Source: CAZDDB01 sp963843285 | GTDB lineage: Bacteria; Acidobacteriota; HRBIN11; JAKEFK01 | Direction: 5' to 3' | DNA: 64,000 bases | NCBI GenBank assembly: GCA_963843285.1 | Contig: CAWJJO010000013.1 | Span: 124,001 to 188,000 of the forward strand | Position numbers and translations under genes: made by a program | Shown here: positions 25,735 to 34,391 of the stretch, piece by piece | How positions within the stretch are numbered: the first letter of the stretch is position 1 | How the letters are laid out: every line of letters starts with the position of its first letter | The notes under the pieces: model-generated | The model's input: only the letters and a program-made list of their open reading frames with translations | Told to the model about the DNA's origin: nothing | The model's database searches: none

Positions 25735-26495
25735 TCATACGATGGTTTTTATTCGTAATAGGAATCTTATGTTTCGCGTCTGGAGTAGGCGCTACATCTT
25801 CGAGTACTTTTTGGACACCGATGACCATGGACATTCAATCTTACAGTGTCTTCCATGTTGGAGTGGATAATTACTTCACCGTGTTCAGGAGCGCGTCGAA
25901 AGGTGGCGGCTCATTTCCGACTGATTTTGGGCTTACGGTCGGTGTGCTTCCGTTTGAGAAAGTTCAAATGGAAATCGGGTTTGACTTACTTGAATCCAGC
26001 GATCATCCTCTGTTTTTCAACGCGAAGATCGGCATGCCGCAAGAAGCACTCTTTCACGGTTCACCCGCCTTGGAATTGGGACTGGTCAATCTCGGTACCG
26101 AGAGCGGTGTGACCAATCAAAATATTGTTTATGGAGTAATCGGGAAGACAATTCCGCGGGTAGGTCGCGTATCAGTCGGGCCGTATGTGGGAAATGCGGA
26201 CGTCTTGCTGGACGGTGACGGGAACAAAGAGAACAGCGGGTTTATGATTGCATTTGATCGCGGGTTCAAGACGATGAAAGATCGCAGCGGTAACGAGTAT
26301 AGCAAGATCGTCATTGCGACGGACTATGCATCCGGCGATAACGCGATTGGCGCAGCAGGTGCCGGCTTTTACTACTATTTCACAAAAGACATCAGCTTGC
26401 TCGCAGGCCCCGTATGGTTCAATGATGAGAAGGTCAATGGGGAGTGGAAGTGGAGCATTCAACTGGATATCAATCTGCCGAAATTGAAAAAGTAG
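25731..26495 (+). CDS. Predicted outer-membrane beta-barrel protein of the Kdp operon
   Basis: 254 residues with an N-terminal signal peptide (cleavage about residue 22, GVGA) and a glycine- and aromatic-rich body with alternating strands, ending in a strand-like tail. It looks like a small outer-membrane barrel or its relative. The four-base overlap with kdpC (ATGA) implies co-expression, so it could aid K+ passage across the outer membrane. That role is inference; a periplasmic sensor is another option. It ends 7 bases before the KdpD-like gene. Confidence 0.6.
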   Translation: MIIRWFLFVIGILCFASGVGATSSSTFWTPMTMDIQSYSVFHVGVDNYFTVFRSASKGGGSFPTDFGLTVGVLPFEKVQMEIGFDLLESSDHPLFFNAKIGMPQEALFHGSPALELGLVNLGTESGVTNQNIVYGVIGKTIPRVGRVSVGPYVGNADVLLDGDGNKENSGFMIAFDRGFKTMKDRSGNEYSKIVIATDYASGDNAIGAAGAGFYYYFTKDISLLAGPVWFNDEKVNGEWKWSIQLDINLPKLKK

Positions 26496-26502
26496 GAAAT
26501 CT

Positions 26503-29243
26503 GTGAATCAAGCCATGAAAGAAAATCGTCCGGATCCGGAACAGCTTCTGAGAAGGATCCAGGCTGAAGAGCGCGAGGCGAAGCGCGCGAAACTGAAAAT
26601 ATTCTTCGGTCCTTACCCCGGCGTAGGCAAAACGTATTCGATGCTCGAAGCGGCGAATGAGAGAAAGCGGGAAGGCATCGATGTAGCAATCGGAATTGTC
26701 GAAACGCACGGCAGGCCGGAAACAGCGGAGCTTCTTGAAGGTTTTGAGATTTTGCCCAGAAGGGAAATACCGTACAGGGGAATTACGCTGAGGGAATTTG
26801 ATCTGGATGCTGCGCTCGCGAGAAAACCTGATCTCATTGTGGTGGATGAGCTCGCGCATACGAATTCCGAGGGATCCAGACATACCAAGCGATGGCAGGA
26901 TGTGGAGGACTTCTGGATGCAGGGATTTCGGTCTACACGACCTTGAACGTCCAACACTGGGAAAGTCTGAATGATGTGGTGGCGCAAATCACCGGAGTGA
27001 AAGTTCGCGAAACCGTGCCGGATAGTTTTCTGCAAAAAGCTCATGAAGTAGAGCTTGTGGACCTTCCGCCTGCCGATCTGCTCAAACGGATGTCGGAAGG
27101 CAAGGTATATGTCGGTGATCAGGCGATTCGCGCAGCCGAAAGCTTTTTTCAGATCGGGAATTTGATCGCACTTCGTGAGCTTGCTTTGCGCCATACGGCT
27201 GAGCGCGTCGATGCGCAAATGGTGGAGTTTAAGAATCGCTATGCGATCTCAAAAGTATTCCCTGTAAGGGACCGACTTCTTGTAGGAATTACAGCGTCTC
27301 CACATTCTGCACGGCTGGTGCGCGCAGCCCTTCGCCTTGCGACGAGTCTGAGATGCGACTGGATCACTGTCTACGTGCAAACTCCCGAACATCAGAAACT
27401 GCCGGCAGATCAAAAAGCGCGCGTCATCGATACGCTTCGCCTTGCCGAACGACTTGGCGGCGAAACTGCCGTTTTGACCGGACAAAATATTTCGGAAGAG
27501 GTTCTGAATTACGCTAGAAGCCGAAATGTAACGAAGATCGTATTAGGGAAACCTTCCGAACCGCGCTGGAAGGAATTGCTGTTCAGATCAACGGTGAACG
27601 AGATTGCCCGTCACTCAGCGGATATCGATCTTTATGTCATCAGCGCACGGGATGTTCCGGATGAAAAACCAAAACGTTATCCCGGTCTCGAAAAATCCGG
27701 CCCCCATCGTTTCTTGCCCGCAACGATCCTTGTTGTTCTATGCACAATCCTGGGAAGAATGCTCGTGGATCATCTAGATCGCGCCAATCTGCTTTTGCTT
27801 TATTTTCTTGTTGTCGTTTGGCTCTCGTACCGCTACGGTAGAAAAACAGGAATCTTTGCGTCTATCCTGAGCGTTCTCCTATTCGATTTTTTTCTCGTGC
27901 CTCCGTACCTGACGTTTGCGGTATCTGATACGGAATATTTCATCACTTTTGCGGTGATGCTGGCGGTTGCGCTATTTATCTCCACACTGACAGGACGTTT
28001 GCGGGCGATGGCTGAGGCGACAAGAGCTAGAGAATCGCATCTGCGAAGTCTGTATAACGTCAGCCGCACACTCTCGGACATACCCGACCCGAGTGCGATG
28101 CTTCGCGCAGTGGCGGTGGAATTAGAAGAGTTTTTTCAATCGCCTGTTCTGCTGCTGGTGGACGATGCGCAAGGGACTCTGCGGATTCTGGCCGGAGACT
28201 CAACCAAATTCGGATATGCTGGAAATGAGCTTCAAGCAGTGGATTGGGTATATCAACATGCGGAGATAGCAGGGAAAGGGACTGACACTCTTGCCGGATC
28301 GAAGGCGACTTATGTGCCGCTGAAAGGACATGAACGGACGGTTGGAGTTTTGGGAGTTCGCTTTCAGTTAGAAGCGGAATTGATCGGTCCGGACCAATTG
28401 CAGCTACTTGAAAAGTTCGCATCCGAAATTGGAAAAGCGCTCGAAAGTAGAGAACTTTCGGAGGCTGCCGGCAGAGCTACTTCATCCATGGAAGCGGAGA
28501 GACTGAAGAATCTTGTCTTGCGATCATTCTCCTATGACCTCGCCCAACCATCACGTGAAATATACGAAACGGCAAAAAGCCTGACCAATCTGACAGAGAG
28601 CGGGAATACCAGCATCTTATCAGGGTTGAAAACTTTGATCGACAAGTCGGATCAGATTAACCGTGTCGTCGGACGCCTTCCACAATTCCTGCAGGATGCG
28701 TTTCCGCAGATCGAAAGAAGGGATCGAACTCCATCTGCTTACAACTTGACGAAACCTGCCGAGTATTCGCTGCAAAGCGTTCTATCCCCAGATCGTGTTT
28801 TGTTTTTTCCTCCGGATACAGGGAAAGATGAAATTCTAAAGTCCCTGATCAAAACACTTCCCGTACCGGATCGTGCCGCCACCCTGCGTTCCATTCAGGA
28901 AAGGGAAGAGGCAGGCGGCATCTTGATTCGTCCGAATCTGGCAATCCCTCACACAACGATCCCAGGAATACAGGGAGTGATAGCCTCCCTTGGTATTCGA
29001 CCCAAAGATGGAGAGGGACAACCGGATGTCTGGTTGCTTTTTGTTTCCGGCACGGAATCGATGAAGGAACATCTCGAATTTCTGAGGAGTGTTGCGCTTA
29101 CGTTCAATGATGAGGCTCTGGAACAGCTCACGGAAAACAAAACTCCAACCAGGTTTTTCAGATCCTGGCAGGCAAGAGGTTGCCGGTTTCGTAACCTGTG
29201 TGCGGCAGGCGGGACGCCTGCGCTCCAATCAATTGCGGGTTAA
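26503..29243 (+). CDS. kdpD: KdpD-USP-DUF4118-GAF-pseudoDHp-EIIA fusion, one frame disruption
   Basis: Two overlapping reading frames make one protein. Frame 1 has the KdpD ATP-binding domain (Walker A GPYPGVGKT at 36-44, HTNSEGSRHTKRWQDVE). After a one-base loss near 26908, frame 2 continues with DAGISVYTTLNVQHWESLNDVV, a USP domain (about 27270-27660), DUF4118 helices (about 27710-28010) and a GAF-like domain. The DHp helix reads SYDLAQP where kinases have SHDLRTP, so the phospho-acceptor His is Tyr (TAT 28533-28535). No HATPase follows. Instead 28770-29160 encodes a PTS EIIA type 2/PtsN-like domain with REEAGG, LAIPH (His codon 28950-28952) and EHLEFLRSVAL. The last residues are translated from a family A repeat. 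It cannot autophosphorylate like KdpD, so it is probably a regulatory partner of the separate kinase. Confidence 0.85.
29201..29227. repeat. Dispersed inverted repeat, family A copy 5 (partial)
   Basis: One stem GCAGGCGGGACGCCTGC plus GCTCC. It lies inside the 3' end of the KdpD-like frame and adds about 15 codons of repeat-derived tail. It also sits at the convergent junction with ettA. Confidence 0.75.
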
Positions 29244-30914
29244 GTGTCTGTAATGGATACGGTGAGGCTGATCCGCAGCCGTCCCGAGTCGTTTGCGCCG
29301 ATCCAGTTCGTAATCGGAGTAGTTGCCTTCGAACCAGACTGACCTTGCTGTCGCCTTCGAACGCCAGGATGTGGGTGCGATTCGATCCAGGAACCAGCGA
29401 TCGTGGCTGATCACCACGGCGCAGCCGGCAAAATTTTCCAGAGCTTCCTCCAGGGCGCGCATGGTGTTCACATCCAGGTCGTTGGTGGGTTCGTCCAGCA
29501 AGAGTACATTCGCGCCGGCTTTTAGTGTCTTGGCAAGATGCACGCGATTCGCGCTCACCGCCGGAAATCGCCTCGCTTTCTTCTGCTGATCGGAGCCGGA
29601 GAAATTGAAGCGTGCAACGTAAGCGCGTGAATTCACCTGACGGTTTCCCAGTTGAATCGTATCCTGGCCGTCGGAAATCTCTTCCCAGATGCTCTTGTTT
29701 GGATCGAGTGAATCACGGGATTGATCTACATAACCCAGTCGCACTGTGGAGCCAATGTGAAAGACGCCTTGATCGGGTTGCTCCGTACCGGTAAACAAGC
29801 GAAACATTGTAGTTTTTCCCGCTCCGTTTGGTCCGATCATGCCGACAATTCCACCGGGCGGCAGTTTGAAAGTGAGATGCTCAAATAAGACGTTCTCTCC
29901 ATAGGCTTTGCTGACATTATCTGCTTCGATCACAAGGTCGCCGAGCCTGGGTCCCGGCGGAATGTAGATTTCCATGATCGCCTGCCCGCGATCGGTATCC
30001 TGATCGAGAAGTGATTGATACGATTTGATGCGTGCTTTGCCTTTCGCCTGGCGCGCTTTGGGAGTCATGCGGATCCATTCCAGTTCGCGTTCCAAAGTTT
30101 TTTGTCGCGCGCTTTCGGCTTTTTCTTCCCGGCGCAGTCTTTCTTGTTTTTGTTCAAGCCAGGATGAATAGTTTCCCTGCCACGGAATGCCTTGTCCGCG
30201 ATCCAATTCCAAAATCCAACCTGCAACATTATCCAGAAAATATCTGTCGTGCGTGACCGCGATCACAGTGCCTTCATATTTTCGAAGATGCTGTTCCAAC
30301 CAGCCGACTGTTTCCGCGTCCAGATGATTCGTGGGCTCATCCAGCAGCAAGATGTCCGGCTTCTTTAACAGAAGACGGCATAACGCCACGCGACGCCTTT
30401 CGCCGCCTGAAAGAATCTTGACAGGTGTGTCGCCCGGCGGACAGCGCAGGGCATCCATCGCCATTTCCAGCCGGCTATCCAGATCCCAGGCCCCGACTGC
30501 TTCCAGCTTGTCCTGGACAACACCCTGACGTTCCAGGAGCTTGTTCATTTCATCGTCATTCATCGGCTCTGCAAACTTCGTACTGATCTCTTCAAATTCC
30601 CGCAACAGATCCATCACACTTTGGACGCCTTCTTCAACAATCTCACGAACGCTCTTCGTTTCATCCAATGCCGGCTCCTGTTCGAGGTATCCGATGGTAT
30701 AGCCTGACGAAACAACCGTTTCACCCTGGAACTCTTTGTCGACGCCGGCAAGAATACGCAGCAGCGAGCTCTTGCCCGATCCGTTGAGGCCGAGCACTCC
30801 GATCTTTGCGCCATAGAAGTAACCGAGATAAATGTCTTTCAGAACAGGCTTCTTATCGTAGTACTTGCTCACTCCAACCATGGAGTAGATTACTTTCCTG
30901 GTATCGTTCGTCAT
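29229..30914 (-). CDS. ettA: Energy-dependent translational throttle protein EttA (ABC-F), two out-of-frame patches
   Basis: 561 residues with two ABC domains: Walker A GLNGSGKSS and GPNGAGKTT, signature LSGGERRR in the first, Walker B LLLDEPTNHLD and LLLDEPTNDLD, and the EttA linker with KARQAKGKARIKSYQ. It binds the ribosomal E site and senses ATP level. Two short stretches are out of frame though the gene stays open. At 29550-29576 the expected SGGER signature of domain 2 is read as FPAVSA, and at 29340-29375 a segment expected to read like HILAFEGDSKV is replaced. Each needs one missing and one extra base, so they look like compensated indels or assembly errors. It is convergent with the KdpD-like gene, overlapping by 15 bases. 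Confidence 0.9.
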   Translation of the reverse strand: MTNDTRKVIYSMVGVSKYYDKKPVLKDIYLGYFYGAKIGVLGLNGSGKSSLLRILAGVDKEFQGETVVSSGYTIGYLEQEPALDETKSVREIVEEGVQSVMDLLREFEEISTKFAEPMNDDEMNKLLERQGVVQDKLEAVGAWDLDSRLEMAMDALRCPPGDTPVKILSGGERRRVALCRLLLKKPDILLLDEPTNHLDAETVGWLEQHLRKYEGTVIAVTHDRYFLDNVAGWILELDRGQGIPWQGNYSSWLEQKQERLRREEKAESARQKTLERELEWIRMTPKARQAKGKARIKSYQSLLDQDTDRGQAIMEIYIPPGPRLGDLVIEADNVSKAYGENVLFEHLTFKLPPGGIVGMIGPNGAGKTTMFRLFTGTEQPDQGVFHIGSTVRLGYVDQSRDSLDPNKSIWEEISDGQDTIQLGNRQVNSRAYVARFNFSGSDQQKKARRFPAVSANRVHLAKTLKAGANVLLLDEPTNDLDVNTMRALEEALENFAGCAVVISHDRWFLDRIAPTSWRSKATARSVWFEGNYSDYELDRRKRLGTAADQPHRIHYRHLTRN

Positions 30915-30961
30915 AGATCCGCCGGGTGAAAGCTATCATAACTCGATTCCGGATTTTTCAT

Positions 30962-30991
30962 GATTTGATTTATGATGATTTGATTTATGAT
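30962..30991. repeat. 15-bp tandem duplication carrying a -10-like hexamer
   Basis: GATTTGATTTATGAT occurs twice in direct succession. Each unit contains TATGAT. The second lies 6 nt before ATG 30998, so the duplication doubles a possible -10 element. Confidence 0.6.
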
Positions 30992-30997
30992 GCAATG

Positions 30998-32668
30998 ATG
31001 CGAATTCGGCCAATTCTCAAATTCTTGCTTGCGCTCCTTGTCCTCCTCGGCGTCGGCGCGGCTGGATTTCGAATCTATGATTCGAGAGAAGCGCAACGCC
31101 GCTTTCCAGTGGAGAAACCGTTTCTTGTGACAGGAACTGAATCCGGCGAGGGAGCGGGACCTTACGTATTGAATGACGGCGCTCAGATCGTGGTTCTTCG
31201 CAATCAGGGAAACGGGATTCATCTGAACTTGAATTGCTCGAAGTCCTGGAATAGACAGAAGGTGGACGTCACCTTTGAAACGGAAGACAAAATCCTAAGA
31301 AAGACCGGTTTCCGTCTGGGGCGCTGGAGCGAATCAGTTGTGTTTGAACCGCCTGTGCTTGGTTCCGCTTCGTTCCTGAAAGTCCGATTTCATTTCGACA
31401 AAAAGAGCACCGGCGAGGTGAAACTCAACAGTTGTCTCGCCCGCACAAATCGTAAATATCCGAAGTTCCTCATATTTGGCCTGGACGGACTGAGCTGGCG
31501 CGTCCTAAATCCTTTACTTAAAGCAAAGAAGCTGCCGAATTTCCAACGTCTCATTAACGAAGGCGCCTCAGGAACGCTTGTTTCGGAGGAGCCCTCCTTC
31601 TCACCGGTGATCTGGACCACAATTGCAACAGGACGCACTCCAAAAGAGCATGGTGTTACGTTTTTTGTTGCGCGAAGACGTCCGGAAGCAAGCAGTTCGA
31701 TCCGTGCCAAGCGTTTTTGGGACATCCTATCCGAACATTCAAAGTTGACATCTTTGATAACAGGATGGTACCTGACCTGGCCCGTTGACCGGCTGAACGG
31801 CGGAATGCTTTCCGACCGTTCCATATATATAAACAAAAGGCACGATTTGTTTTATCCTTCCGGCACATTCGATCAGGTGTATGGGGAGTTCTGGACCAAA
31901 GTCGACGAGAACCTGGATTCTGGATTAAAGCAGTTCACACCTTACCGCTTCTACTGGGACTATAAGGACCGTTTTGCAGCGAACACTGAGGAGATGGTTC
32001 TTTCGCAGCAAGTTCATGAACGTCTGGTTCAAGGGTATCGGAGGGATGAAAGTCTCGACCAGGCCGGCTTCAAACTCTTGCGTGCACTCGATCCAGATGT
32101 TTTCGCGCTGTATCTGAGAGGCGCTGACTATACTTCCCACGGATTCTGGAAGTATATGGATCCGGATTCGGTGCCGTTCTTTCCAGTGACAAAGCGTGAG
32201 CGTGAATTGTTCGGACACGTGATTGAGAACTACTACATTTATCTGGATAAGGTCCTTGGTAAGTATCTTCAGATTGCCGGAGAGGATGCAACTATTTTTG
32301 TCCTGTCGGATCATGGATTTCATCCAATTCAAAAAAACAATGGGCATCCGCTGCTTTCGGGAGATCATGAAAAGGAGGGTGTAATCTTCTGCAAAGGTCC
32401 CGCGTTCCGCCCGGGGGCTGCGATTGAGAACGCTTCTATCTATGATTTCTTGCCGACTTTTCTCTATCTTACAGGGCTTCCCACGGCACGGGATATGCTG
32501 GGAAATGTTTGGACCGGAGCCATGAACCCCGAATATGTGCGCGCGCATCCGCTGCAACGAATCACTAGTTACGGGTGGAGAAAGAGGCGCGGTGAGGAAG
32601 AACCTCCTGAAAGCAATGTGGATGAAGAAATCAAAAAAGAGCTCCGCAGTCTTGGATACATCAATTAG
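30998..32668 (+). CDS. Type I phosphodiesterase/alkaline phosphatase superfamily protein
   Basis: About 556 residues. An N-terminal membrane anchor (about 8-28) and a beta-sandwich-like region are followed by the phosphodiesterase domain: FGLDGLSW (metal Asp), FSPVIWTTIATGRTPKEHG (nucleophile region), GADYTSHGFW (metal Asp/His), LSDHGFHP (metal Asp/His) and a final His in SGDHEKEG. It hydrolyses phosphodiesters or transfers phospho-groups at the cell surface or periplasm; the substrate is unknown. The start is placed at the second of two adjacent ATGs, 6 nt after TATGAT. It leads a three-gene same-strand group with the lipoprotein and GT39 genes, though an imperfect inverted repeat separates the first two. 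Confidence 0.85.
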   Translation: MRIRPILKFLLALLVLLGVGAAGFRIYDSREAQRRFPVEKPFLVTGTESGEGAGPYVLNDGAQIVVLRNQGNGIHLNLNCSKSWNRQKVDVTFETEDKILRKTGFRLGRWSESVVFEPPVLGSASFLKVRFHFDKKSTGEVKLNSCLARTNRKYPKFLIFGLDGLSWRVLNPLLKAKKLPNFQRLINEGASGTLVSEEPSFSPVIWTTIATGRTPKEHGVTFFVARRRPEASSSIRAKRFWDILSEHSKLTSLITGWYLTWPVDRLNGGMLSDRSIYINKRHDLFYPSGTFDQVYGEFWTKVDENLDSGLKQFTPYRFYWDYKDRFAANTEEMVLSQQVHERLVQGYRRDESLDQAGFKLLRALDPDVFALYLRGADYTSHGFWKYMDPDSVPFFPVTKRERELFGHVIENYYIYLDKVLGKYLQIAGEDATIFVLSDHGFHPIQKNNGHPLLSGDHEKEGVIFCKGPAFRPGAAIENASIYDFLPTFLYLTGLPTARDMLGNVWTGAMNPEYVRAHPLQRITSYGWRKRRGEEEPPESNVDEEIKKELRSLGYIN

Positions 32669-32711
32669 TGCAATGCAACATATGCTTATGAAGTGTTTCA
32701 TTTTCAAAAAA

Positions 32712-32793
32712 CGGTTTGTAGCGCCGGCGTCCCCGCCGGCCAAAACATTGCGTATCGTTGAGGTCTGCCGGCGAGACGCCGGCGGTACAAACC
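32712..32793. repeat. Long inverted repeat, family A-related variant
   Basis: Outer arms CGGTTTGTAGCGCCGGCGTC and its near-perfect complement (one mismatch) enclose two GCCGGC-rich stems. It has the double-stem architecture of family A with different arm sequence. It lies between the phosphodiesterase and lipoprotein genes. Confidence 0.75.
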
Positions 32794-32867
32794 GAATGGC
32801 GTTATCCTGTATTTTCCGAACCTTTCCCTACGCTTTCGAATCTTCTTTTACAGTGCACTAGGATTTG

Positions 32868-34391
32868 ATGCGAAGACTTCTGATACTCCTGATTGCCGTA
32901 TGTTTGCTCTTTTGCCTTTCCTGCCGCAAATCCTCCGTGCCTGTGTTTGTTCTGTCGTTTAATGGAACACTTGAATCTTCACTTCGGACCGCCCCGCTGC
33001 ATCCGGTATCTGCGCGATACGCCGGCTATCTGCATCGCAAGGTGTTGTACGTAGAAGATGGAGAGCCGCTCACTTACGATGTCAGTCAGTTGAAACTCAG
33101 GGCTGGTACGGCGCAATTCTGGATCAAAGTAGACGCGCTTCCCCAGGGATCTGCGATTCCGGTAGTTCAACTGGGTTCAACTGATAATCCGCGCTTACTG
33201 GAAATCGCAATGAAGAGAAAAGGACTGCAGATTCTGTACAACCGCAACGTACACCGGCTGGATTGGCAAATGCCGCGAAGGGTCTGGATGCATGTGGCAA
33301 TTTCCTGGGATAGTTCCGTTCATGGATATCTGGATGGTCAAGAGCAACCACTGGAAACCGTTTCATCCGAGAATCGAGCGGCTAAGGACGTATCGCGAAC
33401 CGTTCTGCGAATTGGTGGCGCCCGTCGTGAAGAGTCTGAGATCGCAAGTTACAAGCTGCGTGACTTCGAACTCCACGATGTTGTTCAAGATACCTCTGAA
33501 ATTCGCCATACATATGAGAAAGGGAACTCCGTCAGAAAGCTCGTTTGGCGGACAGCGGACCTCAATCATTTTGCCGGCATCAAAGTTCGCGATTCGGGAG
33601 CCGCCGGTGGAGAGGCCTGGACATCAGATCCGCAAATGGCTTTTCTGGATGGATTGCGGCTTCCTGAGCCAGGAGCATACCAGCTTATATGGCGATTTAA
33701 GCCGCGCGGGAAAATTCTTCCGGGTACAATCGAGTGCGAAGTATGGGAACAGGACTTGAACGGCGGGAAACGGTCGCTTGCGATGAGAACGAATCATGTG
33801 AATGAATTCACTACGATGGATGAATATCAAGACTTTTCGATGAATTTTCAGACACGCAAAGACGCTGTGATCGGTTACGAGATGAGAAGTTTCATGCCCA
33901 TCCGGCACATGTTTTTGCTGGATACGGTTACAATTCGGTCTCAGAGCGGCCGTTGGCAGGACATCCGGCGCGGTGAAGAGCTCAAACATACGCAAGGAGG
34001 CTGGGAGCAGGATCCGGAAGCGGCAAAGGGAAAGGCATGGGGGAACCAGAATACACTGGCTTATGGCCCGTACACATGCATCGGCATGCCGGGGAAGTAT
34101 CGCGCTACCTGGCGTCTAAAGCTGGCATCAGGAGTACCACCCGCCACTACCTTGCTCCTTCTCGATGTATACGCACACGATGGTTTTGTCACTGTAAATC
34201 GCCGCAGTCAAAAGAATTACGGAAGCCTGGCGATCAGCTCAGCCGATCTGGAAGCGACCAAATGGCAGGAAAAATCCATCGAATTCAACTATGATGGCGC
34301 GGATATGCTGGAATTCCGGGCGTTTGCTAAACTTCTAACGCGTGCATCAGTGCTGCTGGATACGGTCACAGTGGAGCGATTAGATCCATGA
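32868..34391 (+). CDS. Lipoprotein with LamG/concanavalin-like domain
   Basis: About 507 residues. Signal with lipobox LFCLSC (lipid-anchored Cys about 19). Residues about 30-215 resemble a LamG/jelly-roll domain (GTAQFWIKVDALPQG, HVAISWDSSVHGYLDG). The C-terminal half has two related beta-sandwich-like segments ending LDTVTIRS and LDTVTVERLD, which look like internal repeats of a carbohydrate-binding-type module. It is probably displayed in the outer membrane or periplasm and binds glycan. The stop overlaps the GT39 gene start by four bases (ATGA), tying the two functionally. Confidence 0.7.
   Translation: MRRLLILLIAVCLLFCLSCRKSSVPVFVLSFNGTLESSLRTAPLHPVSARYAGYLHRKVLYVEDGEPLTYDVSQLKLRAGTAQFWIKVDALPQGSAIPVVQLGSTDNPRLLEIAMKRKGLQILYNRNVHRLDWQMPRRVWMHVAISWDSSVHGYLDGQEQPLETVSSENRAAKDVSRTVLRIGGARREESEIASYKLRDFELHDVVQDTSEIRHTYEKGNSVRKLVWRTADLNHFAGIKVRDSGAAGGEAWTSDPQMAFLDGLRLPEPGAYQLIWRFKPRGKILPGTIECEVWEQDLNGGKRSLAMRTNHVNEFTTMDEYQDFSMNFQTRKDAVIGYEMRSFMPIRHMFLLDTVTIRSQSGRWQDIRRGEELKHTQGGWEQDPEAAKGKAWGNQNTLAYGPYTCIGMPGKYRATWRLKLASGVPPATTLLLLDVYAHDGFVTVNRRSQKNYGSLAISSADLEATKWQEKSIEFNYDGADMLEFRAFAKLLTRASVLLDTVTVERLDP

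Noticed and set aside
26890..26925. Programmed -1 frameshift in the KdpD-like gene
   Set aside because: There is no X-XXY-YYZ slippery sequence at the junction and no obvious downstream pseudoknot. A mutation or assembly error is simpler.
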